A stretch of DNA of 40,371 nt from an uncultured Coleofasciculus sp. (GTDB taxonomy: Bacteria; Cyanobacteriota; Cyanobacteriia; Cyanobacteriales; Coleofasciculaceae): assembly GCA_937127375.1 (NCBI GenBank), contig CAKZMA010000570.1, positions 1-40,371 of the forward strand, in the 5' to 3' direction. Positions 23,139 through 30,145 of the stretch are shown piece by piece. The translations under genes were made by a program, and so were the position numbers. Numbering within the stretch: the first letter of the stretch is position 1; each line of letters opens with the position of its first letter. The notes below the pieces were generated by a model. The model did not search any database and was not told the origin of the DNA. It saw only the letters and a list, made by a program, of their open reading frames with translations.

Positions 23139-23579
23139 TCAAAAATTCACAACATCTTGTGCAGCCATAAATTCAGCTTCATAGCCAGAATAATTGGCTT
23201 TATTCTCCGCTACTCCTAAGCCATATCGCATTAAAGTCTTACCGTGTTTGGCTTGTAAACGCTGATATTTACCCTCAATCCCCATCATCTGCTTAGAATG
23301 CTCTACACGGGTTTCCAGGGTGGCGAGCGCATTCTCAGCCGTCCTCAATGTATGTCGCGATAGTTGCCGCAATAGATAGGTTTGAGCTTCCGACTTACCT
23401 GATTCCTCAGACGCTTTAATCACTGCCTGGGGGTTGGTCTTAACCGGAAGCGATGAATATTTGACGATTGCCCCTCGGTCATTTCCAGCAATGCGAGTCG
23501 GGTCAGCGCCACTGGCTAATTGATTTGACTGAACTAAAGCCCCAGATACGCCAGGAAACAAACTATTAAGTAATCCCAT
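23139..23579 (-). CDS. Hypothetical operon protein, 146 aa
   Basis: No family was recognised. The N-terminus is hydrophobic and uncharged (MGLLNSLFPGVSGALVQSNQ) but too weak for a clear signal; residues 60-110 are helical and charged (AQTYLLRQLSRHTLRTAENA; EHSKQMMGIEGKYQRLQAKH), likely a coiled coil. The start overlaps the upstream stop by one base, so translation is coupled. Confidence 0.6.
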   Translation of the reverse strand: MGLLNSLFPGVSGALVQSNQLASGADPTRIAGNDRGAIVKYSSLPVKTNPQAVIKASEESGKSEAQTYLLRQLSRHTLRTAENALATLETRVEHSKQMMGIEGKYQRLQAKHGKTLMRYGLGVAENKANYSGYEAEFMAAQDVVNF

Positions 23580-23848
23580 TATTTACCTCCACTAACCGAA
23601 CGAACAAATACGAAGCTTAACGAACCGACGCCAAATGCGAGTAAGGAAAGTGCGAGCGCCACCTGAACCATATAATTCCATTTGTATTTCTGTTTAATGA
23701 TTTCTTGGGTGCGGATTATGGATTGAGCAGTGTCAAGAGCTGCCTGTAATCCTTCAACAGATTCCATTGAATCACTGCCATCGAACTTCAGCTCCCCGGT
23801 TGGCAGGAGATGTAATTGGAGTCTCTGCTTGGTGTCTGTTGGTTCCAT
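23579..23848 (-). CDS. Single-pass membrane protein, 89 aa
   Basis: Residues 1-60 are charged and helical (DTAQSIIRTQEIIKQKYKWN), and residues 62-82 are one membrane helix (MVQVALALSLLAFGVGSLSF) with a short charged end (VRSVSGGK): a tail-anchored layout. It overlaps both neighbours. No family was recognised. Confidence 0.65.
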   Translation of the reverse strand: MEPTDTKQRLQLHLLPTGELKFDGSDSMESVEGLQAALDTAQSIIRTQEIIKQKYKWNYMVQVALALSLLAFGVGSLSFVFVRSVSGGK

Positions 23849-23927
23849 AAATCATCATTCCCAGAATGCAGAAGAGAAAAAAAGCGTTTAGGTAAGCGAG
23901 CGCGAACATAAATTTATTCGGTCGCAT
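23772..23927 (-). CDS. Tiny membrane protein, 51 aa
   Basis: The ATG at 23927 (MRPNKFMFALAYLNAFFLFC) lies inside the last codons of the upstream gene. One membrane helix at residues 7-27 is followed by a polar tail (NRHQAETPITSPANRGAEVR). Its 3' part overlaps the next gene by 77 bases in another frame, which is long, so translation of both is plausible but not sure. Confidence 0.5.
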   Translation of the reverse strand: MRPNKFMFALAYLNAFFLFCILGMMIYGTNRHQAETPITSPANRGAEVRWQ

Positions 23928-24390
23928 CTGGCGGCTCAACAGGGAAAAGGAGACTACCGAGTTCATCACCATATTGGCGAAAGGTTTCAGCATCTGCTTT
24001 TTCCTCCATTAGCGCTCCAGCTACCGAATTCATCACTTCAGTGGGGGCGCTGCGAATCTCATCGACAATCGCCTGCGAACGCGATTGAACCCAGTTACCC
24101 TTGTGCGCTTGTAATTGACTCTCTAAGCTTTGAACTTCGGATTCACTTTCACCTGCGGCATGAATTACGGCATCTTGAAAGTTAACGGGTTTAACTCGCC
24201 CTTTCTTACGTCGGCGGCTAACTTTTCCGTTTTTATTGGCTTTAGCCAGCTTCCCCTTGCTCTCTTCATCCCAAATCAGCTTGGCATCTTCAGCCGTCAG
24301 GTCTGAGCCGTAATTATACTTAGCCGCAAGCGTTTCGGCTTGATTGGGGTCTTGTCCGTTTTGCTTAAGTAGTTCTCTAAGTGTTTCCAT
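23914..24390 (-). CDS. Hypothetical charged protein, 158 aa
   Basis: No family was recognised. It begins METLRELLKQNGQDPNQAET, has a very basic middle (KGKLAKANKNGKVSRRRKKG, near 45-65) that could bind nucleic acid, then an acidic helical half (GESESEVQSLESQLQAHKGN). It starts two bases after the stop of the HTH-like gene and ends overlapping the tiny membrane gene. Confidence 0.65.
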   Translation of the reverse strand: METLRELLKQNGQDPNQAETLAAKYNYGSDLTAEDAKLIWDEESKGKLAKANKNGKVSRRRKKGRVKPVNFQDAVIHAAGESESEVQSLESQLQAHKGNWVQSRSQAIVDEIRSAPTEVMNSVAGALMEEKADAETFRQYGDELGSLLFPVEPPDATE

Positions 24391-24392
24391 GA

Positions 24393-24821
24393 TTAATCCT
24401 TGAGCTTAAATGTGATGCGCTCGCTGGCTAATTTGAGCCATGCTTGCGCCTGGACCGGCGTGTAGTAGTCGTCTTTGCGGATCGGAATTCCAATCTCTTT
24501 CCCCCATCGCCTAATGGTGGATTCGGAGGGAGATGGATCAAGGCGATTAAAAGCATCCAAAATATCGGCTCCTGTCACCAATGCCCCGGAGGTTCCCAGC
24601 ATTTGAACGAATGAATCAAACCCTTTAACTCGGTTGATATCAGATAAAGTGATTCGCCGTCGCCCGTTAACTTTTCGTAGTTGGGCAAAAGTCTTGACCA
24701 TTCTAAGATTGCCGACACCGCCCAAGTATTCGTTCTTAATGCGCCGCCATTGGCGCTCGCTGATCTCTTCTCCTACTGTGTTTTCGTAGGCATTTTTTAG
24801 CGATTTCTTTTTTGCGTCCAT
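24393..24821 (-). CDS. Putative DNA-binding protein, first gene of the minus operon
   Basis: 142 residues from the ATG at 24821; a TTG at 24878 would add 19. The C-terminal half holds a helix-turn-helix-like run (ADILDAFNRLDPSPSESTIR then RWGKEIGIPI) followed by TPVQAQAWLKLASER, and residues 15-30 carry SERQWRRIKNEYLGG. It lies just downstream of three 15-base iteron-like repeats (24927-25016), so it may bind them as operon regulator or replication-type protein. No family was assigned. Confidence 0.65.
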   Translation of the reverse strand: MDAKKKSLKNAYENTVGEEISERQWRRIKNEYLGGVGNLRMVKTFAQLRKVNGRRRITLSDINRVKGFDSFVQMLGTSGALVTGADILDAFNRLDPSPSESTIRRWGKEIGIPIRKDDYYTPVQAQAWLKLASERITFKLKD

Positions 24822-24926
24822 GTTCGTGTCATACGCTATGCATCTTAGAAACTTCGAGGTTTTAGCTATTTCGGTCAATCTATGGCGAGCGCATTGTTAA
24901 CGGTAGAATCAGACTTTTAAAGTTCC

Positions 24927-25016
24927 GCCACAGTTTGACCGCCGCAGAAGCCTTGCTGCAACTAGATTTCTTGCGGACATAGCGCCACAGTTTGACCGTC
25001 CGCCGCAGTTTGACCG
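24927..25016. repeat. Three iteron-like direct repeats
   Basis: GCC(A/G)CAGTTTGACCG occurs at 24927-24941, 24984-24998 and 25002-25016, all in the same direction, in a 198-base non-coding gap between two minus-strand HTH-like genes. Spacing is 57 and 18 bases. These could be iterons of an origin or a set of operators. Confidence 0.7.
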
Positions 25017-25029
25017 CTTAATCCCATTT

Positions 25030-25051
25030 AAAAACCCCCTATTAATGGGGG
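25030..25051 (-). terminator. Minus-strand terminator
   Basis: On the minus strand CCCCC-ATTAATA-GGGGG is followed by TTTTTAAA. It lies 26 bases after the stop of the gene ending at 25077. Confidence 0.7.
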
Positions 25052-25076
25052 CTAGTACCTATGGCATTAACTTAGG

Positions 25077-25292
25077 TCAACCTTCTAAGCTCAAGCTAAT
25101 CTCTGTAACTACCTCGATTAACTCTGGGTGCTTGTCAATTAATCCTGCCAAAATCTGAATACTTCGATTTGGGCTGCGGTGAGCCTTACCTTGAAACCCC
25201 CATCGCCTCACCGATAATTCGGAAACGCCAAATAAAATAGATAGCTTTTGGTAAGACCACTGGTACTTGTCCTTTAGCTCTAATGGATTCAT
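25077..25292 (-). CDS. Small HTH protein, 71 aa
   Basis: The protein is little more than one helix-turn-helix: YQWSYQKLSILFGVSELSVR then RWGFQGKAHRSPN, with a C-terminal helix (IQILAGLIDKHPELIEVVTE). The recognition helix would be around SELSVRRW. It is divergent from the gene at 25420 across a 127-base region with a strong inverted repeat, and is followed by a terminator, so it is a free-standing regulator. Confidence 0.7.
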   Translation of the reverse strand: MNPLELKDKYQWSYQKLSILFGVSELSVRRWGFQGKAHRSPNRSIQILAGLIDKHPELIEVVTEISLSLEG

Positions 25293-25379
25293 GATTTATG
25301 TAGCTCCTAAGCATGGTTTAGGGGTCAGTGCCATTCGTGGCACGGGCGAGCGCTTCCAATCTGACTTATTAGCGCTCGC

Positions 25380-25425
25380 TTTCATGATATGATTGTAAAC
25401 CATAAGCTGTTTTCATATCATGAAA
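25380..25425. promoter_or_regulatory. 13-bp inverted repeat operator over the 25420 start codon
   Basis: TTTCATGATATGA (25380-25392) and TCATATCATGAAA (25413-25425) are perfect inverted copies 20 bases apart; the second contains the ATG of the gene at 25420. Bound protein would cover both promoter and start. Confidence 0.65.
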
Positions 25426-25923
25426 CTCAAACTTACTCGCAAAAGATTTTCTGCTCAACTGCCAGACACAGACATAGAGAGGCTTGTAGACCATTGCATC
25501 CTAAATACTGTCCCCATAGCAGAAATGGGCTTTCTGATTATCCGTGGCTGGCTTGAGAAGCATCATGGGGAATTAGTGGCGTACTATGAAAAACTTGCTC
25601 AAGAGCAGGATGATTCGATGGGTGCGGTTGAGCATCGCATTTTAGGGGAGTTTAAGCGGCGTGGGACTGCACTGACAGAGGCAACTAGCCAGGTGGGACT
25701 AGCTCTCCCCATCTATGACAATCGCCGCCTCATCGGACACGCTCACAAAAATGACGTGTCTAAAGCAGAAATGGCACGACAGATAATAATCCCCTGGTTG
25801 GATGCCAACCAAGGAACAGTCGACCGATTTTATGAAAGGGCGATGGAAGTCACTGGAATGGGTGTAGAGGAAGCGCGAGCGCATTTCAGAGAAGCGTATC
25901 GACAAGCTAGCCGCTCTAGTTAA
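25420..25923 (+). CDS. Hypothetical regulator-like protein with internal duplication
   Basis: 167 residues; no family was recognised. The N-terminus (KLKLTRKRFSAQLPDTDIER) is basic. Two halves look related: VPIAEMGFLIIRGWLEKHHG plus ELVAYYEKLA (about 31-60) and VSKAEMARQIIIPWLDANQG plus TVDRFYERAM (about 113-143), both ending in a Tyr-rich helix. The start codon lies inside a 13-base inverted repeat, which suggests tight control, perhaps by itself or by the divergent HTH protein. Confidence 0.65.
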   Translation: MKLKLTRKRFSAQLPDTDIERLVDHCILNTVPIAEMGFLIIRGWLEKHHGELVAYYEKLAQEQDDSMGAVEHRILGEFKRRGTALTEATSQVGLALPIYDNRRLIGHAHKNDVSKAEMARQIIIPWLDANQGTVDRFYERAMEVTGMGVEEARAHFREAYRQASRSS

Positions 25924-26040
25924 GGCGCTCGCGCCATAATATCAGTAGATTACCACTTTTCGCATTGCTAATTTTGTGGATTATTCAACGAACAATGCAA
26001 TTTAAACAAGGACAGAAAAAGAGATGTTGCTTTATTTTTC

Positions 26041-26190
26041 TCAACTTAACGCAAAAAACACCACAACTATCACCAACAACAGAAATCCCACCCCAACGCA
26101 CCCGCAGCCGCGCTTAATATTAGCCTGCTTTTCTGCCTCTATACCGCGCTGTACGGCGCGGGCTAATCGGTCTTCTTCACTTTCAGCCAT
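26041..26190 (-). CDS. Tiny membrane protein, 49 aa
   Basis: Reading from the ATG at 26190 gives MAESEEDRLARAVQRGIEAE, then KQANIKRGCGCVGVGFLLLV and a hydrophobic end (IVVVFFALS): a charged helical N-terminal half, a Cys-Gly-Cys motif and one C-terminal membrane helix. The coherent layout supports a real gene more than the opposite-strand frame, which is Thr/Pro/Asn/Ser-rich and featureless. Function unknown. Confidence 0.6.
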   Translation of the reverse strand: MAESEEDRLARAVQRGIEAEKQANIKRGCGCVGVGFLLLVIVVVFFALS

Positions 26191-26230
26191 CGCTTACGTT
26201 CACTTATTTGTCAACACTCCACCCAATATC

Positions 26231-26467
26231 CTAGTTTTGACTCTCCAAAAAATCTCTCACCTGAGATTCGTTTAGCGCTGCCACTCCTGCATAATGATCG
26301 TACCATCCCTGACTTGATGGATAGATTTGATAAGCTTCACTTAAGAAATACTGTCGCGTTTGGTCTGCATCCTCGTCAGTTACGGTTGTCAGCGGCATGG
26401 ATTCGTGATAAAATTTACTGCCTCTGATCTGAAACGCCCCGAAACAGCCGCCAAATATATTTTTCAT
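26231..26467 (-). CDS. Hypothetical protein, 78 aa
   Basis: No family was recognised. The N-terminus is MKNIFGGCFGAFQIRGSKFY; the rest is acidic with aromatic residues (DQTRQYFLSEAYQIYPSSQG then WYDHYAGVAALN). It may be cotranscribed with the ribbon-helix-helix gene upstream and the tiny membrane gene downstream, all on the minus strand with short gaps. Confidence 0.55.
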   Translation of the reverse strand: MKNIFGGCFGAFQIRGSKFYHESMPLTTVTDEDADQTRQYFLSEAYQIYPSSQGWYDHYAGVAALNESQVRDFLESQN

Positions 26468-26525
26468 CGCTATTCTTCCCCCACTTGATTCTTTCTTTTT
26501 CTTGTGACATACTCGTTTTTCCCTA

Positions 26526-26729
26526 TTAAATCCTGATATTTTCCCTCTCCAAATAGCGATCGGTGACTATTTTGCGAATCAACTGACTAGAAGATATTCC
26601 TTTGCAGTTAGCTTCACTTCTCAGCTTTTCCTCAATTGATAGATAAAGTCTTACAGAAATGCGATTACCCAAAGGTTCCTTGCCTTTTACAGCAAATTTC
26701 CCTTTAATTCTGGGCTGTTGTTCTTTCAT
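26526..26729 (-). CDS. Ribbon-helix-helix DNA-binding protein, 67 aa
   Basis: Residues 1-20 are basic; residues 22-60 have the CopG/Arc pattern: strand NRISVRLYLS, helix IEEKLRSEAN, turn CKGISS and helix SQLIRKIVTDRYLERE. Such proteins act as dimers on operators, often as repressors, antitoxins or partition factors. It is divergent from the gene at 26930 across a 200-base gap holding two copies of GTCCGCACGG and a TTACC/GGTAA inverted repeat. Confidence 0.75.
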   Translation of the reverse strand: MKEQQPRIKGKFAVKGKEPLGNRISVRLYLSIEEKLRSEANCKGISSSQLIRKIVTDRYLERENIRI

Positions 26730-26772
26730 TTCATTGAACTTAGTATTACCCTCTAACTATATCTAAATCCAC

Positions 26773-26867
26773 GTCCGCACGGCAATTACCATATCTTATG
26801 CCACAATTCCTCTCTAATCAGGACTACAAATGCCATGCCTCCCGAAATTACCATGTCCGCACGGTAA
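26773..26867. promoter_or_regulatory. Operator region between divergent genes
   Basis: GTCCGCACGG occurs at 26773-26782 and 26855-26864, and TTACC (26848-26852) with GGTAA (26863-26867) forms an inverted repeat over the second copy. It is a likely binding region for the ribbon-helix-helix protein encoded at 26526-26729. Confidence 0.55.
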
Positions 26868-26929
26868 GATAAAAATAGAGCGCTCAACATAGAAGCGAGC
26901 GCCGAACTAGAAAATTTACTAAATCTATC

Positions 26930-27187
26930 ATGACACAATCAATAGCGAGGGTACAACCCTACCCTCCCCTTGACCCCAATTGGCATCCGATGTTTTTGCC
27001 GTGCGGTGTTTATCGCGGTTGGCAGATGGAACTCATCCACATAGAGGATGGCAACTACAAGGCAGAAGTCCGTAAAATGTGGACATTTGAAGTCGTAACC
27101 TCCTATCCCAAAACCTTTACAGCGAAAGAGAAAGAAGGCGCAATCGCCTACATGAAAGGACTAATCGACTGGGATGAAGACTTCTAG
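26930..27187 (+). CDS. Hypothetical early protein, 85 aa
   Basis: No family was recognised. Compact aromatic-rich protein (VQPYPPLDPNWHPMFLPCGV then YRGWQMELIH) with an acidic end (AYMKGLIDWDEDF). It is the first plus-strand gene after the operator region and precedes the annealing-like gene, so it is probably an early gene under the same control. Confidence 0.55.
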   Translation: MTQSIARVQPYPPLDPNWHPMFLPCGVYRGWQMELIHIEDGNYKAEVRKMWTFEVVTSYPKTFTAKEKEGAIAYMKGLIDWDEDF

Positions 27188-27206
27188 GACCCTAGGCTAA
27201 TTTTTT
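27184..27206 (+). terminator. Weak terminator candidate
   Basis: CTAGG-AC-CCTAG (27184-27195) is followed by GCTAATTTTTT. The short stem makes this uncertain. Confidence 0.35.
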
Positions 27207-27213
27207 GCATATT

Positions 27214-27233
27214 CCCCACCACAAACGGTGGGG
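27214..27233 (+). promoter_or_regulatory. Hairpin in front of the annealing-like gene
   Basis: CCCCACC and GGTGGGG pair around ACAAAC. It lies 22 bases before the ATG at 27255 and could affect translation of that gene. No T-run follows. Confidence 0.45.
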
Positions 27234-27254
27234 ACACACCACATAATAGAAATC

Positions 27255-27992
27255 ATGAATCAACAACCGCAATCAACAACCTACACAGTCCCGGAAAAGA
27301 CGAAAGACGGGCGCACGTTCGATAAAATTTACCCAGAGCTAATAGCCCCATTCCCCCCAGAAGCGCATAAAGAGAGGGTAATTGGGCGCAACCGCCAAGG
27401 GAGAACGACGTACTGGGTCTATCTGCCTTGGCAAGCGATTCGCGAGCGCCTAATCCAAGTCGTAGGTGTTCAAAACTTCATTTTTGAAACAATCGGATAT
27501 TGGTTAGATGAATCGGGAAATCCTGTAATTCAGGTACGGCTAAACATATTGGGAGTTGTCAAAGAGGCGCTTGGATTCCATACAGCCCATGAAAAGTTCG
27601 GCGGGAATAAAAGCCAAGTAACACTGGCAGACGCCTACAAGAACGCGGCAGAGGAATTTGGCATTGGAGCATACATTGATGATCAACCCTTCACCATTCG
27701 ATATCTGTGGCAAAATGCTACAAACCAAGAAACCAAGACAATTGCTCAAAAACTAGCTGGGCAGTACGGTTTAAGGCTTAAGCAATTGCGTCAAGAAGCG
27801 AGCGCGGTAACAATATCAGACAGCGAAAGTCTAATTGACCAAACCAACTTAGAACTGAATCGCTTGGGCTGGTCTAACTCCCAGGGGCGAGAATTTTTGG
27901 AGAAATGTTACGGGAAGCGATCGCGCTCGCAGCTTTCCGTAACTGAATTGACAGATTTTCTTAATCGGTTAAAAGCGACTAACTCAGTTTAA
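27255..27992 (+). CDS. Putative single-strand annealing protein (Rad52-like)
   Basis: 245 residues from the ATG at 27255. The pattern LIAPFPPEAHKERV, TTYWVYLPWQAIRERLIQVV, FIFETIGYWLDESGNPVIQV, then SQVTLADAYKNAAEEFGIGA and YIDDQPF resembles the core of Rad52/Rad22-type annealing proteins, where an alternating beta sheet is followed by a helix with A..A..RA/FGIG. Residues 180-245 form a helical C-terminal part (LNRLGWSNSQGREFLEKCYG). Phage annealing proteins act in recombination-dependent replication. The family call is moderate. It is convergent with the tail-fibre gene, overlapping it by 14 bases. Confidence 0.5.
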   Translation: MNQQPQSTTYTVPEKTKDGRTFDKIYPELIAPFPPEAHKERVIGRNRQGRTTYWVYLPWQAIRERLIQVVGVQNFIFETIGYWLDESGNPVIQVRLNILGVVKEALGFHTAHEKFGGNKSQVTLADAYKNAAEEFGIGAYIDDQPFTIRYLWQNATNQETKTIAQKLAGQYGLRLKQLRQEASAVTISDSESLIDQTNLELNRLGWSNSQGREFLEKCYGKRSRSQLSVTELTDFLNRLKATNSV

Positions 27993-28887
27993 CGATCACG
28001 ACTTGAGTATAAACCTCACCCAATCCTGTACCGACCTCAGCGCCTAAGCTGCGGTCGGTAATTGTATCGTAAATCCGTTGCTCAATCTGGAATTTTTTCG
28101 TTGAAGTCTCAGAAAACGCAGCAAACACCCAACTATCTGTCGTTATCGACTGACCACTTACCGCCGCCGCATTTAGAGTCTGAGTCGAACTTCCTTTAAA
28201 AAACGAGTTATCGGTCACGTTGAACAACCGCGCCTGGTGCTTATCCACCATAGTCGCTGGAACACGAGCAATTAGAAGGTAGCCACCTGCATTCAAATCA
28301 AACGTTGAATCGCCATTTAAAGAGCAAAAACTTTGCCCAGCCTCCTCAATATTGTTCAAGTCACGCTTCAACCAAGATCCGGTACTTCCTGTCCCGGCAA
28401 AACTGGCTTTATAATCCTGAAGCACTGCCACAGACACTTTATTAAGCAAAGCGAGCGCACCCGCTCCATTTGTCCCTAGCAACTTATTTGCGACTAAACT
28501 TAATCCCGCGAGCGCATCTAAATTACTGTTACTTGCCTGAAAGGTGGATTGAGGAATATTTACAACTGCCGCTGTCCCATCCCGCCCAATCAATACAGAA
28601 GCGTCCGCCGCAAGAGCAGCGAGCGCATCTAACACAGAAGAATGCGCCTGGACTTCCTCCCCAATAGTCAATCCATCTATTTCCGTTTGGATTGCGTCAA
28701 GTTGAGCTTTTAAAAATGCTGTGCGAGAAGCGAGCGCTAGCAACTGCTCATTTGGTGGCTTAGTCGTGTCACCTCCAAAAGCAGTTTCCCCAGAATCAAT
28801 CTGCCTAATTCCGGATGGGTAAGTGCCACTTGATTCAGGAAGATCAACCATAACTCCAAGTCCCGTCATATTGGCTAATCCCATCAT
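27979..28887 (-). CDS. Tail fibre / receptor-binding protein
   Basis: 302 residues. The N-terminal third includes helical repeats (NEQLLALASRTAFLKAQLDA; SVLDALAALAADASVLIG) and Ala/Leu-rich turns typical of fibre shafts. The C-terminal half (SFAGTGSTGSWLKRDLNNIE; GDSTFDLNAGGYLLIARVPA; DSFWFAAFSETSTKK-like text; IYDTITDRSLGAEVG) is a jelly-roll-like head with a short beta tail, as in TNF-like binding domains. The start overlaps the upstream gene by 44 bases; ATG codons at 28887 and 28884 both fit. A fragment of a related gene lies at 3571-3644. Receptor binding is inferred from structure type. Confidence 0.7.
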   Translation of the reverse strand: MMGLANMTGLGVMVDLPESSGTYPSGIRQIDSGETAFGGDTTKPPNEQLLALASRTAFLKAQLDAIQTEIDGLTIGEEVQAHSSVLDALAALAADASVLIGRDGTAAVVNIPQSTFQASNSNLDALAGLSLVANKLLGTNGAGALALLNKVSVAVLQDYKASFAGTGSTGSWLKRDLNNIEEAGQSFCSLNGDSTFDLNAGGYLLIARVPATMVDKHQARLFNVTDNSFFKGSSTQTLNAAAVSGQSITTDSWVFAAFSETSTKKFQIEQRIYDTITDRSLGAEVGTGLGEVYTQVVIVKLS

Positions 28888-29356
28888 ATTTGAGAATCTT
28901 CACCAACGGCACCAACGATAGCACTTGCACGTTGATTTCTGCCCTACTCCCCTCACTGCGGAAATCCGTAGTGAGAATTTTTAACCGGGAATCTGAGTTA
29001 ATCGCCTCACGTACTGCATCCTCTATTCCAGACAGCTTGTTTTTTCCCAGAAAGCCCGCGAGCGCATACTCTAGCAAATATTCAGCAGCATCTTGAGGTG
29101 TCATGGCTGAAGTGTCAGGGTAGGTCTCACTACGGATATCCGCAGTGACAGGTTGCCATCTTACCCGCAATCCACCATTAAACTCAACCCCAGTTACCAC
29201 GGCGCGAGGTTCATACGTGGCGATCGCGCTCAGCACCATCTTTGTGGCTTGCCACCGATAATCCACTTCATTTAATCCCAGCAAGGAATATAAGGGGGTT
29301 TTAGTGGAATCCATCAAAACTGACTCGATACTGGCTTGAATCTCTGCATCACTCAT
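28844..29356 (-). CDS. Tail/baseplate-associated protein, possibly gpW/gp25-like
   Basis: 170 residues, upstream of the fibre gene. The segments VLSAIATYEPRAVVTGVEFN and GSRAEINVQVLSLVPLV resemble the strand pattern of gp25/gpW-type baseplate wedge proteins (EPR..V..V..., then an alternating strand), but this is weak. Two palindromic repeats are read in frame (VTADIRSE near 70-77; TTDFRSE near 128-134), making the protein about 20 residues longer than its likely ancestor. It overlaps the genes on both sides. Confidence 0.5.
   Translation of the reverse strand: MSDAEIQASIESVLMDSTKTPLYSLLGLNEVDYRWQATKMVLSAIATYEPRAVVTGVEFNGGLRVRWQPVTADIRSETYPDTSAMTPQDAAEYLLEYALAGFLGKNKLSGIEDAVREAINSDSRLKILTTDFRSEGSRAEINVQVLSLVPLVKILKYDGISQYDGTWSYG
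28952..28975. repeat. Palindromic repeat in tail-associated gene, copy a
   Basis: CTCACTGCGGAAATCCGTAG with TGAG after it; translated on the minus strand as TTDFRSE. Confidence 0.8.
29127..29148. repeat. Palindromic repeat in tail-associated gene, copy b
   Basis: TCACTACGGATATCCGCAGT with GA after it; translated on the minus strand as TADIRSE in the same gene as copy a. Confidence 0.8.
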
Positions 29357-29730
29357 CTTGATTTCTCTGCTATAATCTGCGCTAATCTAATCATCATTTC
29401 TGGGTCTTTTTCTATCATCTTCTCTACAATTTGCTGAAAAATCTTAGCGTCAAATACGTTAAAATTCAAGTTCCCTTCAACGACTTGAACACCTACCTGA
29501 TTATTTTGATTTCCCCCAAATGACAACGTTTGGTCAATCGCTCCGGGCAAATAAAAACCGAACAAACGCTCCTGAATCTTTTTAAAAATTTTAGCTTTGT
29601 CGGCAGCGCTTAACTCATCAATACAGATTTTATCCAATAGCTCTTCTATTTTTTCATCTATTTCCTTCAAGCTGCATACCTCTATTTTAACAATTTTCCC
29701 GTTGTTTAATTTCCCTGATGTATTGTCCAT
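29353..29730 (-). CDS. Hypothetical protein of the fibre operon, 125 aa
   Basis: From the ATG at 29730. The N-terminal half is charged and helical (EIDEKIEELLDKICIDELSA; AKIFKKIQERLFGFYLPGAI); the middle is NQNNQVGVQVVEGNLNFNVF; the C-terminus is helical (KMIEKDPEMMIRLAQIIAEK). No family was recognised. Overlap with the next gene and an upstream HTH gene 41 bases away suggest one unit: regulator, this protein, baseplate-like protein, fibre. Confidence 0.6.
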   Translation of the reverse strand: MDNTSGKLNNGKIVKIEVCSLKEIDEKIEELLDKICIDELSAADKAKIFKKIQERLFGFYLPGAIDQTLSFGGNQNNQVGVQVVEGNLNFNVFDAKIFQQIVEKMIEKDPEMMIRLAQIIAEKSR

Positions 29731-29771
29731 GATGCTACCCACATAACTTTATTCATGGTGGCAACTTTCTA

Positions 29772-30098
29772 TCATATTTTCAAGCCTTCCGATTTAGCGT
29801 ATGCAAAATCAGCCGCCAATTCAACAAATAACTTGCGTTTTGCCTCTAGGCTAAGGTTTTCCCTCGTAATACCTAGCACGTCGAATACAGACGACAAGTA
29901 GCGCTCGCGGGCTTCCTTGGGCAATGCTTCTATTAAAGCTAACCATGTATCCCAAGATATCTCCTGTGAGCCGTCAAGCCATCGATACAAAGAGTTATAG
30001 TGCATCCCGGACATTTTGGCTATTTTGCCCTTTTGAATACCGAAATCATACAGAATGTTGTCAAACTCCTTTCTTAATTTTTCTTTATTGATAACCAT
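29772..30098 (-). CDS. HTH repressor of the fibre operon
   Basis: 108 residues. Residues 14-60 are a helix-turn-helix of the XRE type: LYDFGIQKGKIAKMSGMHYN then SLYRWLDGSQEISWDTWLAL. The C-terminal half is helical and charged. The divergent gene at 30146 lies 47 bases away with the palindrome ATGTATACAT between them. Position at the head of the fibre operon implies control of that operon and perhaps of the early genes. Confidence 0.75.
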   Translation of the reverse strand: MVINKEKLRKEFDNILYDFGIQKGKIAKMSGMHYNSLYRWLDGSQEISWDTWLALIEALPKEARERYLSSVFDVLGITRENLSLEAKRKLFVELAADFAYAKSEGLKI

Positions 30099-30104
30099 GC
30101 AATA

Positions 30105-30142
30105 CTCCTTATAATGTATGTATACATCAAATATGATGGATA
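30105..30142. promoter_or_regulatory. Divergent operator
   Basis: ATGTATACAT (30118-30127) is a perfect 10-base palindrome, with TGATGGATACA a few bases further on as a partial second site. It lies in the 47-base gap between an HTH gene and a plus-strand gene. Confidence 0.5.
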
Positions 30143-30145
30143 CAA

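Noticed and set aside
26024-26275. Plus-strand frame of 83 codons
   Set aside because: Composition is Thr/Asn/Pro/Ser-rich without structure, and the minus strand holds a coherent small membrane protein at 26041-26190.
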